From: an uncultured Emticicia sp.
Lineage (GTDB): Bacteria; Bacteroidota; Bacteroidia; Cytophagales; Spirosomataceae
Assembly (NCBI RefSeq): GCF_937903345.1
Contig: NZ_CALCZQ010000045.1
Coordinates: forward strand, 28,561-92,560
Length of the DNA: 64,000 bases
Direction: 5' to 3'
Position 1 is the first letter of the stretch, and the number at the start of each line of letters is the position of its first letter. The translations under genes and the position numbers were made by a program. Below, piece by piece: positions 16,976-26,830 of this stretch. Under the pieces are notes generated by a model that was given only the letters and a program-made list of their open reading frames with translations, had not been told where the DNA came from and ran no database searches.

Positions 16976-17689
16976 TCAGATACCATATTTTAAAATACAA
17001 TACAAGGCTCTAAAGCCATCTTTCCAATTGATTTTCTTTCCTTCCTCATAAGTTCGTCCATAATACGAAATACCCACTTCATAAATCCTAATTCCTTTAA
17101 TTTTGGCAATTTTGGCAGTTACTTCAGGTTCAAATCCAAACCTACATTCCTTAAGATTTAAGCCTTGAACCATCTTTGAATTAAACAATTTATAGCATGT
17201 TTCCATATCAGTCAGATTCAGGTTATTAAACATATTTGATAGAAATGTAAGCAGTTTATTACCGATTGTATGCCAAAAAAATAAAATACGATGAGCATTT
17301 CCACCCATAAATCTTGACCCAAATACAACATCGGCATGACCATCAATTACAGGCTTTAATAAAACATTAAACTCTTCCGGATCATATTCAAGGTCAGCAT
17401 CTTGTACTATCAAATAATCTCCTTTTGCTTCTTTAATACCTGTATGCAATGCCGCTCCTTTTCCTTTGTTTACCTCATGTTTTAGATAAACAATATTAAT
17501 CGATGAGGTAGTTTTAAATCTTAGTATTTCACCTTCGGTATCATCTGTAGAACAATCATTTACGACAATAATTTCTTTTTCTATGCCGTTTAATAATTGA
17601 ACATTAGCCACTTTCTCTAAAACAATTTGAATAGTTTTTGCCTCATTAAAGGCAGGAATTATTACTGATAATTTATTTAAAACAGACAT
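16976..17689 (-). CDS. family 2 glycosyltransferase, DPM1-like
   Basis: A 237-residue GT-A glycosyltransferase resembling dolichol-phosphate mannosyltransferases, which charge a polyprenyl phosphate with a sugar. It shows SVIIPAFNEAKTI at the N-terminus, VNDCSTDDTEG, and the metal-binding QDADLEYDPEEF. The later MGGNAHRILFFWHTIGNK fits the subfamily. No C-terminal membrane helix is seen, so the enzyme is probably peripheral at the inner membrane. It follows the multi-pass membrane protein by 24 bp; the pair could make and use a lipid-linked sugar donor. Confidence 0.9.
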   Translation of the reverse strand: MSVLNKLSVIIPAFNEAKTIQIVLEKVANVQLLNGIEKEIIVVNDCSTDDTEGEILRFKTTSSINIVYLKHEVNKGKGAALHTGIKEAKGDYLIVQDADLEYDPEEFNVLLKPVIDGHADVVFGSRFMGGNAHRILFFWHTIGNKLLTFLSNMFNNLNLTDMETCYKLFNSKMVQGLNLKECRFGFEPEVTAKIAKIKGIRIYEVGISYYGRTYEEGKKINWKDGFRALYCILKYGI

Positions 17690-17713
17690 TGATTTGGCTT
17701 AAGTAGTGCTTAT

Positions 17714-19582
17714 TTACGGTGCAAAAATATACAAATTTTCCGCATTGACTGTCATTTTTTTATAATTCTTATCAACTTTTAATATATTGGGCGGAGTAAA
17801 AGTAAAAAACAAAACAGCGTCATAATTATCTACTGAGTAATCTAAGACTTTAGTTTTATTATTCATTTGTACAGGATAAAACATAGCCTGCTTCCGCAAT
17901 TCGTACATTATTGGGTATAAAATATCATTGCCATACTTTTCTTCTGACTTTACTCCAATTTTTTTAAAACCTTTTTCTTTTAAATACCCAATTAAAGCTT
18001 GCATATCCTGACCTTTTTTTTCTTCCATGTGGTAAAATTGTGCAATTCTAGGCTGTGTAAAATATGTATTGGTAGTAAGTGGTGGAAGTTTAATGATAGG
18101 ACGATTATAACAAAATAATGCAAAGAAAACACCCGAAAAACCAAAAAGGCCAATGATTATTTTCGAAAATCTCAATTCGTTAATAAAAAAAGCACTTGGC
18201 ACGCACAACAATAAAAAGACTGGAATGTGAAGTCTTGAGTGCCAAATCTGCCATTTTATTTGAAAACAAAATAGAAAAAAAGCAAATATTCCAAAAGAAG
18301 TAATGGCTTTTAGCCTTGAATTTTTAGTTTTATAAACAAAAAACATAGCAGGTATTATCAACATAAAATGCAAAAAATTTCCTGCATTGTCTTCGGTCAT
18401 ACCCAACATTGGCAAATCGAAAGGAGTAAATGAGGTTTTTGGATCGTTAACACTTAAATGCAAAATATTATTATGCAGAAAATAAATAAAATTCTCTGTT
18501 ATTACATGGAGACCTGGCACCGAAAAGTGTAAACTAATGTTTCGTAATAATACCGATAAAAAACACGTTAGCGAATGTGATTGATTATTATAGACGTAAA
18601 ACAATTCTTTAGAAACCCCCAAAGGAGAATCAATAAGCATGAAATTTCGATAATAAAATGTTCCACAAATAACCAGAAAAGGAGCAAGTAATAAAATTAA
18701 AAAGCCCAATTGTGTCAAAAACTTAGTTTCGTTTCTATAAATCTTAATGAGCTTCATTATTCCCCAATACATACATATTGGAAAAAGAAAAACATAGGCT
18801 GTTCCTTTAGTCAGAATTGCTTCACCAATCGAAAATCCACTAAAAATGACAGAAGATGTTTGATTTTCTTTTAAGTTTTTCAGCAAAAAGTATGCGGCCA
18901 TCACAATGAAGAATGACACTGTAACATCATTCTGACTGGAAGATGATTGCAAGATTAGTATTGGGATGGTTGCAGCAATGAAAAAACTTAAATACTGCAC
19001 TTTTTTATTACCACCTGCGAATTCAGCAAGTAAACTTACGCCAAGGCAAGCCCCAAGTGCAAATATCCATTGAATTATAAAAGTAAAAGTATCGGAATCC
19101 TGCAATACTCTCAACTGTAAAATCATATATTCCGCCAATGGAGGCTGGTATAACATGCGATCGGTTTGAGTAGCAAAATAATTGACATTTTTGTGCTGAA
19201 TCCAAAACTCGATTCGTGTTAAGTGATAAACTGTCGAGTCGATTGTATTTGGAGCATATAAAATACCTGAAAGAAAAGTTAAAATGAAAATCCCTCCAAC
19301 AAACCAAATTAATTTATTTTTTTTTAATTCCGTAAATTCTAATTTAGACAATCTGCTTCGATTGATATAATTAAAAATAAAAAGAAGAAAAGTCGAGAAA
19401 CCCCAAAAAATCAAACATGATTGAAAGTCAATTTCATCAAAAAATCCTAAAGATTCAACATAAATCCAACTGAGTAAAGCAAAGAATTGTAGAGACAAAC
19501 AAAAACATAAACGCCATGAAAAATTAGAAATAACCTTAATTAAAAGAATTGAATTGATAATAAATAGGAGCAATAGCCACAT
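17714..19582 (-). CDS. multi-pass membrane protein, GT-C glycosyltransferase-like
   Basis: A 622-residue integral membrane protein with roughly a dozen hydrophobic segments and a C-terminal soluble domain of about 120 residues. The first external loop carries NTIDSTVYHLTRIEFWIQHK and then YQPPLAEYMILQL, a pattern like the acidic catalytic loop of GT-C/ArnT-type glycosyltransferases that use polyprenyl-phosphate sugars. The downstream DPM1-like glycosyltransferase, 24 bp away, would supply such a donor. The acceptor is unknown. The exact family is not certain from sequence alone. Confidence 0.7.
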   Translation of the reverse strand: MWLLLLFIINSILLIKVISNFSWRLCFCLSLQFFALLSWIYVESLGFFDEIDFQSCLIFWGFSTFLLFIFNYINRSRLSKLEFTELKKNKLIWFVGGIFILTFLSGILYAPNTIDSTVYHLTRIEFWIQHKNVNYFATQTDRMLYQPPLAEYMILQLRVLQDSDTFTFIIQWIFALGACLGVSLLAEFAGGNKKVQYLSFFIAATIPILILQSSSSQNDVTVSFFIVMAAYFLLKNLKENQTSSVIFSGFSIGEAILTKGTAYVFLFPICMYWGIMKLIKIYRNETKFLTQLGFLILLLAPFLVICGTFYYRNFMLIDSPLGVSKELFYVYNNQSHSLTCFLSVLLRNISLHFSVPGLHVITENFIYFLHNNILHLSVNDPKTSFTPFDLPMLGMTEDNAGNFLHFMLIIPAMFFVYKTKNSRLKAITSFGIFAFFLFCFQIKWQIWHSRLHIPVFLLLCVPSAFFINELRFSKIIIGLFGFSGVFFALFCYNRPIIKLPPLTTNTYFTQPRIAQFYHMEEKKGQDMQALIGYLKEKGFKKIGVKSEEKYGNDILYPIMYELRKQAMFYPVQMNNKTKVLDYSVDNYDAVLFFTFTPPNILKVDKNYKKMTVNAENLYIFAP

Positions 19583-19736
19583 ACTTGATATTATTTTAAT
19601 AAATATTGGGCAAAAAAAGGCAAAATTAAACTTATTACAAACTTTCTTATTAGTTTTTTAAGGACATCCAAAACTTTGTTATAATTTTGAGGGTTGAAAA
19701 ATGATACTATCCAAAATCTAAGCAAATTTTTAAAAA

Positions 19737-21350
19737 ATGGCAGAAGTAATCAGAATGCCCAAGATGAGCGACACCATGACAGAGGGTGTAATTGCGGCAT
19801 GGAACAAGAAAGTTGGTGATGTAGTAAAATCAGGTGATATTTTAGCTGAGATCGAGACAGACAAGGCTACCATGGATATGGAGTCTTATTATGACGGAAC
19901 GCTACTTTATATAGGAGTTGAAAAAGGTCAGGCAGTGCCTGTTGATGCTATTATGGCAGTAATCGGTAAACCTGGCGAAGATTATCAAAGTTTATTAAAC
20001 GGCAGTAGTCCAGCAATAACATCTGTTGGTGAGCCAGTCGCAGTTATAGAAAATGCCCCAGTTGCCGTTGCTCCTGCAATTGATACTTCAAATATTAAAG
20101 CTAAAGTGGTAACAATGCCACTTTTGAGCGATACCATGACAGAAGGTGTGATTCACACTTGGTTGAAAAAAGTTGGCGATAAAGTAAAATCTGGAGATAT
20201 TTTGGCTGAAATCGAAACCGATAAAGCTACAATGGAACTAGAGGCTTACGAAGATGGAACATTATTATACATTGGTGTAGAAGCAGGAAAGGCGGCAAAA
20301 ATAAATGCTGTTATTGCGGTCATTGGCGAAGAAGGAGCAAACTACCAAGCCTTAATTAGTACAACAAGCCAAGTCGCTGCACCAGTTCCAGAGGCAACAG
20401 AAATGCCCAAATCGGTATCCACTAAACCATTGGTAGCACCTCTGGCGGATTCTCCTGTCCAATTGTCAAATAGCAATGGGCGTATTCTTGCTTCCCCACT
20501 TGCCAAAAAAATGGCTGAGGAAAAAGGAATCAAATTATTTGAGGTGAGCGGCTCAGGGGAAGGCGGTAGAATTGTAAAATCAGACGTCGATAATTTTACA
20601 CCAAAAACAATTGAAACAAAAGCAGCAACTTCTTCCACACAAGTTGCTGTAGCGTCTGGTGTAGAAAGTTTTGAAGAAATACCTTTAACGCAAATGCGTA
20701 AAGCAATTGCAAGAAGTTTAGCCGAATCACAATCAACGGCAGTAGATTTCCAATTAACAATGGAAATCTGTATGGATAAAGCCATTCAGGCACGTGAAGT
20801 GATGAATCAAGTATCTCCAGTAAAGATTTCATTCAACGATATGGTATTGAAAGCTTGCGGCGTTTCTTTGAAAAAACATCCAAATGTCAATTCATCTTGG
20901 AGAGAAGACCACATCAGACGAAATGCCCACGTGCACATTGGCATGGCAGTGGCAATTGCAGAAGGTTTGGTTGTGCCTGTAATCAAATTTGCTGATTCTC
21001 TTCCACTTTCGGTTTTAGCGGCCACAACTAAAGATTTGGGTGCTAAAGCTAAAAATGGCAAACTTCAACCAAAAGAGTGGGAAGGAAATACATTTACAGT
21101 AAGTAATTTAGGTATGTTTGGTATTGAATCATTCACTTCAATTATCAATAATCCTAAAAACGAATCTTGTATTCTTTCAGTTGGTGGTATTAAAGAAATA
21201 GTCGCAGTTAGAAACGGACAATTCTATGCTACTAGTATGATGAAAGTTACCCTTACTTGCGACCATCGAGTAGTTGATGGTGCAACTGGTGCAGCCTTTT
21301 TAGTAACATTGAAAGAACTACTCGAAGAACCTTATAAATTATTGGTTTAA
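19737..21350 (+). CDS. pyruvate dehydrogenase E2, dihydrolipoamide acetyltransferase
   Basis: The core acetyltransferase of the pyruvate dehydrogenase complex, passing acetyl groups from lipoamide to CoA. Two tandem lipoyl domains carry ETDKATM, with lipoyl lysines Lys43 and Lys163. A peripheral-subunit-binding domain follows near 250-285 (ILASPLAKKMAEEKGI). The catalytic domain contains the His motif DHRVVDGATG near 510. Alanine/valine/proline linkers separate the domains. The 537-residue length is normal for a two-lipoyl E2. A TAATTTTG (-7-like) sits at 19682-19689, 47 bp upstream of the start. E1 and E3 genes are not in the window. Confidence 0.93.
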   Translation: MAEVIRMPKMSDTMTEGVIAAWNKKVGDVVKSGDILAEIETDKATMDMESYYDGTLLYIGVEKGQAVPVDAIMAVIGKPGEDYQSLLNGSSPAITSVGEPVAVIENAPVAVAPAIDTSNIKAKVVTMPLLSDTMTEGVIHTWLKKVGDKVKSGDILAEIETDKATMELEAYEDGTLLYIGVEAGKAAKINAVIAVIGEEGANYQALISTTSQVAAPVPEATEMPKSVSTKPLVAPLADSPVQLSNSNGRILASPLAKKMAEEKGIKLFEVSGSGEGGRIVKSDVDNFTPKTIETKAATSSTQVAVASGVESFEEIPLTQMRKAIARSLAESQSTAVDFQLTMEICMDKAIQAREVMNQVSPVKISFNDMVLKACGVSLKKHPNVNSSWREDHIRRNAHVHIGMAVAIAEGLVVPVIKFADSLPLSVLAATTKDLGAKAKNGKLQPKEWEGNTFTVSNLGMFGIESFTSIINNPKNESCILSVGGIKEIVAVRNGQFYATSMMKVTLTCDHRVVDGATGAAFLVTLKELLEEPYKLLV

Positions 21351-21385
21351 TCAATCTCAAAGAGATATAAAATATACATGAAAAA

Positions 21386-21435
21386 GAAAAATCCTCCGTA
21401 TAGCTAGCTAAAAATCTATCTATGGGGGATTTTTC
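21386..21435 (+). terminator. intrinsic terminator after the E2 gene
   Basis: Arms 21386-21400 and 21421-21435 pair over 15 positions with two G-T wobbles (GAAAAATCC with GGATTTTTC at the base). The loop is 20 nt and a T-rich tract follows. It lies 35 bp after the E2 stop. Confidence 0.65.
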
Positions 21436-21888
21436 TTTTCTCGTGTTTTATAGTATCTGCTCAAACCAAAGAAACACCTAAACAACAAATTATAAGTTTT
21501 TATAAATTGCATAGCAAAACCAAAGCTATTCATTTTAAAAGTGATTGTTACGAAGCAGATGGTGTTGATATTTCAAAAATTGAGATTAAATGTATTCAAG
21601 AATACATCAAATCAATTGAAACAACTGGCTTATTTTCATGTATTTACATCAAGGCTTGATAGGAAGTTTCCTTCAAAAACAAACTTACATAAAAAAATGT
21701 AATTTTGCAGGAATTTACCATGATAGAAACACGTTATCGTAACGCATACTCTCAATGAATTGCTATTTTATTTAGACAATAGTTCAACAACTGCAATTAG
21801 TGGAATTAAGGCAAAAGTGATAGTCAATCTCACGAAACCTTATAAGATTAATTATATTTATTCTTTAGATCTAGAGAATAATATTTAG
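21408..21888 (+). pseudogene. decayed small secreted protein
   Basis: Frame 3 reads GIFLFSCFIVSAQTKETPKQ (a signal-peptide end), then FYKLHSKTKAIHF and EADGVDISKIEI, and stops at TGA 21657-21659. Another frame then carries a coding-like tail, KVIVNLTKPYKINYIYSL, to TAG at 21886-21888, implying at least one frameshift. An upstream in-frame ATG at 21378 is followed by TAG at 21405. I do not recognise the family; the remnant suggests a roughly 170-residue periplasmic protein. The rest of the 21351-21919 gap holds only the E2 terminator and presumably the hslV promoter. Confidence 0.55.
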
Positions 21889-21919
21889 AAATTAGTAAAA
21901 AAAGAATCGAAATAATTTA

Positions 21920-22456
21920 ATGCAAAAAATACACGCAACCACAGTTTTGGGAGTAATTCACAATGGAAAAGTAGCTCTTGGGGCTGATGGTCAAGCAACA
22001 ATGGGAAACACCATTGCTAAAAGTAATGTTCGGAAAGTAAGAAAACTATACGGTGGCAAAATACTCGCGGGATTTGCTGGTTCAACTGCAGACGCTTTTA
22101 CATTAATCGAACGTTTTGAAGAGAAACTCAATGCTTTTGGAGGCAACATGAAGCGTGCGGCTATCGAATTGGCAAAAGATTGGCGTACTGACCGTTTTCT
22201 AAGAAAATTAGAAGCTATGCTTATTGTTGCAAATGAAGCCGAAATGTTGATTATATCAGGTACAGGTGATGTACTTGAACCAGACAATCAAATAGCCTCG
22301 ATTGGCTCTGGAAGTATGTATGCACAATCTGCAGCAATAGCCCTAAAACGGCATGCTGAGGGCATGACTGCTGAACAAATGGTACAAGAAAGTTTAAATA
22401 TTGCAGCAGATATTTGTATTTATACCAATCATAATATTATAATCGAAACACTTTAG
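21920..22456 (+). CDS. hslV: ATP-dependent protease subunit HslV
   Basis: The proteasome-like peptidase of HslUV, which degrades misfolded proteins in the cytoplasm. The N-terminus MQKIHATTVLGV has the threonine run that becomes the nucleophile after removal of a short propeptide (Thr7 by position). The family segments GADGQATMGN, KVRKLYGGKILAGFAGSTADA and NQIASIGSGS are all present, and the 178-residue length is normal. The hslU partner is not adjacent, which is unusual compared with proteobacterial operons. Confidence 0.94.
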   Translation: MQKIHATTVLGVIHNGKVALGADGQATMGNTIAKSNVRKVRKLYGGKILAGFAGSTADAFTLIERFEEKLNAFGGNMKRAAIELAKDWRTDRFLRKLEAMLIVANEAEMLIISGTGDVLEPDNQIASIGSGSMYAQSAAIALKRHAEGMTAEQMVQESLNIAADICIYTNHNIIIETL

Positions 22457-22533
22457 AAAGACTTTGAATGAGTTAAAGACTTTGTTTTCCGATAAACTCA
22501 AAAGTCGCGATGATCAAGGTTTTAAAAAACTCA

Positions 22534-24414
22534 TTAATCACAACCACAAGGAAATTTCATTTGTTTTGCTTTTTCTTTATTAACTAATTTTTGCCATGAT
22601 TCAGGTTTGGGTATGAATACTATTTTGCCAGCACCTGGAAACATGGTAGTTTGTGTTGGAGAACCAATAGCATTTGTAATTTGATTATACATTTCATTAG
22701 GAATCAAGTCGACACTTAGGTTTATTCCGGCAAAATCATTGTATTTAAAATAATTCAAAAAATGCTCCAATTGATTGTTATCAAATGAATTAATAATTTT
22801 GCTTGCATTCCTCCAACCGTCTATGTATGTACTATCATTTGGTATTACCCATTTGCCAATGCCCACACCAACAAATCCGTTAACACCTGACGCAGGAACG
22901 CGACTATAATAGCCTCCAATTACTTTCTTTTCATGAAAACGGCTCAAAGCATATATATTGCATGTTCGTTGAAAAATCGGACAAAGGTTTTCTCTGAGGC
23001 CAGTGCCATCACCCCCAACAATACAAAATGGAAAATCCATTACTGCTTCACCTTTTTGTATTTTTACTTTTTGCATGTACCAAAAAAAATTTTTGTCAAA
23101 CACATAAGGTTTTTGTGAGTATCGATATTTGTAAACTACTGATATTTCGAGGATAAAAAAAGTTATAATAAAAAATAACAAAATTTTATGAAAAGACAAT
23201 TTCCTTAAATCAGTAGGAAGGAAAAAACACGAAAAAACAACAGGTAACATAGACGTAAACCTTGATGGTACTCGATTGTACGCTCCCCATGGAAAAACTT
23301 TAAGCGTAGGAATTTTATTTGGATGATAAAATATAGAAATCAACAAAAGAATAATCAAAGGAAAAAATACCAACCAGAACTGTTTTCTATTTTTGAAAAA
23401 TCCTATAATCCCCAAACTCAAGCACAACCAACCTGGACTTCCAGAACCAAAACCTTCAGGCATATCCTTTAAAATGTGAGTAAATGGATTCTGTAAAGCA
23501 CTAAACCCTGGAAAATAAGGCAGTAACATTCGTAACGGATGGCTCCAAAAATGTGGTGCATTGGCATTATCGAAATGAAAAGACTTTGCTTCAAAATAAA
23601 TTTGCAAAACTAAAGGTAGATACAAAAAAATAAAAATTAGACACGGAATACTCAACATTAAATAAAACCACGGAGATCTCTTTAACTCAGAAAACCAGTC
23701 GATAAAATATTTTTTTAGTTGATTTTCGCCTTTCAGAATCCTAATTAAAAAAACTACCACCACAGGAAACAAACAAATTACAAAACTATTAAGGGCAAAA
23801 CCACATATATAACCGAGGTTCATTCCGAGCGTGGCGAGCAAAACAAAAGCCTTTAAAAAAACCCATTTGACTGCTATATTTTCTCTCAAAACTATCCGTT
23901 TAACAAGAATAAAGTCAGTAAACAAACTTAAAACAGCCCAATGTATTGTACTATGGTTGAAATGATGAGGATATTTATTGAGGGCGTAAAAATTGAAGAA
24001 TGTAACAATAAAGCCAACAAAAAAGGCTTTATTCTGACCAAAATCTTTTTTTATAACAAGGTAAGTACCTAAAAATGAAATAATTAGGCTAAGAATATAA
24101 TAGAAGTTGAGCCAAGCCCCAAGACCGAAATTATTATAAAAAAAAGCAAACCAATAATTGCTTTCGAGCGACCAATCTGAAAAAACCTGAGTTGTTCCAA
24201 ATGGATAAAAAGTTTGATTATTATTAAATTCTAAACTCGGAAAAGGTATAAAACTAATGTGTTGAGAAAGATAATAGCCCACATATTCCCATTCATCAAC
24301 ATCGCCACCACCCGAAAGCGGTACTGAAAAATTTTGTATAAAAAAGACTCCATATAATATTGGCAAAAATATGGTGAAGGCTACAAACAGTATATTTATA
24401 TTTTTTTGAGACAT
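22534..24414 (-). CDS. multi-pass membrane protein, GT-C-like
   Basis: A 626-residue protein with about twelve hydrophobic segments and a C-terminal soluble domain of about 160 residues. The first external loop has SGGGDVDEWEYVGYYLS and later FYPFGTTQVFSDWS, an acidic-loop layout seen in GT-C type glycosyltransferases. The reading frame is open to 24522, but that version overlaps the deaminase gene by 98 bp and starts with non-family residues. The ATG at 24414 (MSQKNIN) leads directly into the first membrane helix and lies 10 bp after the deaminase stop. The substrate and exact family are unknown. Confidence 0.65.
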   Translation of the reverse strand: MSQKNINILFVAFTIFLPILYGVFFIQNFSVPLSGGGDVDEWEYVGYYLSQHISFIPFPSLEFNNNQTFYPFGTTQVFSDWSLESNYWFAFFYNNFGLGAWLNFYYILSLIISFLGTYLVIKKDFGQNKAFFVGFIVTFFNFYALNKYPHHFNHSTIHWAVLSLFTDFILVKRIVLRENIAVKWVFLKAFVLLATLGMNLGYICGFALNSFVICLFPVVVVFLIRILKGENQLKKYFIDWFSELKRSPWFYLMLSIPCLIFIFLYLPLVLQIYFEAKSFHFDNANAPHFWSHPLRMLLPYFPGFSALQNPFTHILKDMPEGFGSGSPGWLCLSLGIIGFFKNRKQFWLVFFPLIILLLISIFYHPNKIPTLKVFPWGAYNRVPSRFTSMLPVVFSCFFLPTDLRKLSFHKILLFFIITFFILEISVVYKYRYSQKPYVFDKNFFWYMQKVKIQKGEAVMDFPFCIVGGDGTGLRENLCPIFQRTCNIYALSRFHEKKVIGGYYSRVPASGVNGFVGVGIGKWVIPNDSTYIDGWRNASKIINSFDNNQLEHFLNYFKYNDFAGINLSVDLIPNEMYNQITNAIGSPTQTTMFPGAGKIVFIPKPESWQKLVNKEKAKQMKFPCGCD

Positions 24415-24424
24415 TAAATTAGCA

Positions 24425-25141
24425 TTATAATAACTGAGCTGCTGCCTCATCAATCCAAACAAAAGCGTTTGAATGTAATTTAAAGACCGTAGAAGGTAGT
24501 TCAACGCTTGGATCTTGCACAATAGTTTGTTTTAAAACCTCTGCTTTACGCTGGCCAGTTGCAATCAAAATCGCAACATTTGCTTCCAAAAGATGTTTTA
24601 AGCCAATAGTAATACCCTGTGTAAGTTTTGTATTTTCCTTAAAATATTTCTGACCAATACTAATTGTTACATCTGCAAGTTGAGTTATGTGACAATAATT
24701 ATCAAAACTATATCCAGGTTCGTTCAGACCAATATGTCCGTTTACACCAACCCCAACAATTATTAAATCTGCCCCTCCTTTACGATTAAGCAACTCATCA
24801 ACCCGCTTACATTCTGATTCGAGGTCAGTAGCCATTGAGTCAAAAAAAGTATATTGTGCTGGGTTAACTCCAAGTGGTTTTAACAAGTTTTCTTCAACAA
24901 TGTATCTGCAACTGCCTTCGCTCGTTGCTGGAATTCCGACCCATTCATCAAGGCCAACTATTGTAACTTGATCAAAATCAGAAGGTTGAGCTAGTTCAAC
25001 TATTTTCTTGTATGTCAAAACAGGAGTATCTCCAGAAGTTAGAATTAAAGTGGCACTCGGTTTATTTCTGACTAAATTAATTATATAATTGGCAGTGTGG
25101 GTGGCGAGTTGCTCAGCGTTTTGAAAGGTTTCTATTTGCAT
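24425..25141 (-). CDS. glucosamine/galactosamine-6-phosphate deaminase family
   Basis: A 238-residue cytoplasmic enzyme of the NagB/6-phosphogluconolactonase fold. It shows LILTSGDTPVLTYKK (phosphate loop), VGLDEWVGIP and VGVNGHIGLNEPG with the catalytic His and Glu. It should convert an amino-sugar 6-phosphate to a ketose phosphate and ammonia. The Asn in VNGH replaces the Asp of E. coli NagB, as in some other members, so the preferred substrate (GlcN6P or GalN6P) is open. A GT-C-like gene follows 10 bp downstream and is probably co-transcribed. Confidence 0.82.
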   Translation of the reverse strand: MQIETFQNAEQLATHTANYIINLVRNKPSATLILTSGDTPVLTYKKIVELAQPSDFDQVTIVGLDEWVGIPATSEGSCRYIVEENLLKPLGVNPAQYTFFDSMATDLESECKRVDELLNRKGGADLIIVGVGVNGHIGLNEPGYSFDNYCHITQLADVTISIGQKYFKENTKLTQGITIGLKHLLEANVAILIATGQRKAEVLKQTIVQDPSVELPSTVFKLHSNAFVWIDEAAAQLL

Positions 25142-25471
25142 TGAAGAAAAAGATTAAATTGAATTAAATCAAATCTATCACATAAATTTTAAATTTACAA
25201 TTTCTCAAAAAATATCTTTGGAATTATTAAGATAAAACATTTCATACTAAAATTAACCTTGAAATTTGATCCATTAAAAAGCTTCTGAATTTTGTTAAGC
25301 AAATTTTCTTTTTTTGGAATTTTTATTGATTATATGCTCAAACTCATAAATAATAAATAAATTTCTATGAATATTTGTATGGTATTAAAAGATGCTAAGT
25401 TAATGTAATTATACGGTATTAAGAAATCAAAACTAAAACTACACAACCCCAAATAAAATCTATCATTAAAT
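25142..25471. other. divergent intergenic region
   Basis: 330 bp between the leftward deaminase gene and the rightward lipoprotein gene. It is AT-rich with no ORF or RNA gene visible. It should contain two divergent promoters; only the leftward one (25170-25200) is recognisable. Confidence 0.5.
25170..25200 (-). promoter_or_regulatory. candidate promoter of the deaminase gene
   Basis: Read leftward, TAGATTTG (25177-25170) matches the TAnnTTTG -7 consensus of Bacteroidota. A TTG (25200-25198) lies 20 bp upstream as a -33 element. The -7 ends 28 bp before the ATG at 25141, a normal leader length. Confidence 0.5.
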
Positions 25472-26830
25472 ATGAAAACTTACTTAAAAGCTATAATTAC
25501 TTTCTTTTTTTTGATATTAGTTATTGCTTGCAAACCGAAAGAAATTGTTCCAATTCCACCAATTTTAGACACAATCACAGTTTCAGAAACCACCATTTCC
25601 ACCATAAGATTTTCCAGTGCCATAACTGATATTGGCAATCAATATATTTCTGATTATGGATTTGTGTTTTCTGAAAACAATGCGATTCCAACTTTGGCTG
25701 ACTCTAAAATTTCATTCGGTGCGATTACGGCTGCAAATGTAGTACCATTAAAATTTTCTGAGGAAATTAAAGGCTTAAAGATCAGTTCAAATTATTATGC
25801 AAGAGCTTATGCAACCATTTCCACAAACACCTTCTTTGGACCAGTAATAATATTTAAAACAGCGGATTTAATTCAACCAACAATAAAAACGGAGGCTGTA
25901 CTCTTAGTATTTACCACAACAGCAAAACTTCAAGGTATAATTGAAACCAAAGGAACTTTTGATGTTAGTGAGTATGGTATTTGCTGGTCTGCAAGCAATA
26001 ATCTTCCAACTATAAGCGATTCTAAATCAAGCAGAGTAGGGACTTTAGGCGTTTATCCGACAATTTATTCCGAAGATGTCATAAATCTTATTCCAAATAC
26101 AAACTATTATTTTCGAGCATTTGTCGTATCAAATGGCGTAACTTCGTATGGAAACATGCTCACCTTCAAAACGGTAGCAATCACTCAACCTACTATAAAA
26201 ACTTTAGAAGCGAATACTACCACTACAAGCTCGGTTAAAATCAAAGGGTTGGTTGAATTTGGTGGAAATGCAGATAAAATTACCGAATTTGGAATTTGTT
26301 GGTCGCAACGATTCACGACTCCAACACTCGACCATTCAAAGGCTAAAATACTTGACGATATTACGATTTTTCCCAAAACATATTCGGTTGATATTTATAG
26401 TTTAAGTTCAAGCATCGAACTATATTATCGAGCTTATATTATTTCAAATGGTGTGGTGACTTATGGCGATGTGAAAAATTATAATTTAGAAATTGGTGGA
26501 TTTCCAACACTTTCAACAGGAAATTCAACCTCAATCTCAGCAACTTCTCAAAGAATTCAATCAATAATCATTACAAAAGGAAGTTATCCAATTACGGAAT
26601 ATGGTATTTGTTGGAATCTAATCAATGATTATTCAAATACCTTTCCAATAACTTGTAAAACTGGTGCTTCAATTCAAGATAGCCCAACAAATTTTCCTGT
26701 TACATTTTCAATTGACGCGATAAATCTAACTGTTGGAACGCTATATTTTTACCGTGCCTTTGTGGTTTCCAATGGAATAACAACTTATGGAAATGAAAAA
26801 AGCGTTTTTAACGCTGGTAGCTCAAAATAA
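25472..26830 (+). CDS. lipoprotein with four FN3-like repeats
   Basis: A 452-residue exported lipoprotein. The signal peptide ends in LVIACKPK, with the lipobox Cys at 20. Four repeats of about 95 residues follow, each built around a YGICW/YGFVF strand, a PTLxDSK turn and a closing YYxRAxxxSNGxxxYGN strand (starting near residues 38, 140, 242 and 347). These are beta-sandwich FN3-like modules common in Bacteroidota surface lipoproteins. No catalytic domain is seen. The final stop overlaps the convergent deaminase/desulfhydrase gene by 9 bp. It may be a cell-surface binding or spacer protein; no partner is encoded beside it. Confidence 0.78.
   Translation: MKTYLKAIITFFFLILVIACKPKEIVPIPPILDTITVSETTISTIRFSSAITDIGNQYISDYGFVFSENNAIPTLADSKISFGAITAANVVPLKFSEEIKGLKISSNYYARAYATISTNTFFGPVIIFKTADLIQPTIKTEAVLLVFTTTAKLQGIIETKGTFDVSEYGICWSASNNLPTISDSKSSRVGTLGVYPTIYSEDVINLIPNTNYYFRAFVVSNGVTSYGNMLTFKTVAITQPTIKTLEANTTTTSSVKIKGLVEFGGNADKITEFGICWSQRFTTPTLDHSKAKILDDITIFPKTYSVDIYSLSSSIELYYRAYIISNGVVTYGDVKNYNLEIGGFPTLSTGNSTSISATSQRIQSIIITKGSYPITEYGICWNLINDYSNTFPITCKTGASIQDSPTNFPVTFSIDAINLTVGTLYFYRAFVVSNGITTYGNEKSVFNAGSSK

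Noticed and set aside
20342..20785. Leftward 147-codon ORF in the E2 gene
   Set aside because: Antisense to the linker and binding domain of a well-supported gene.
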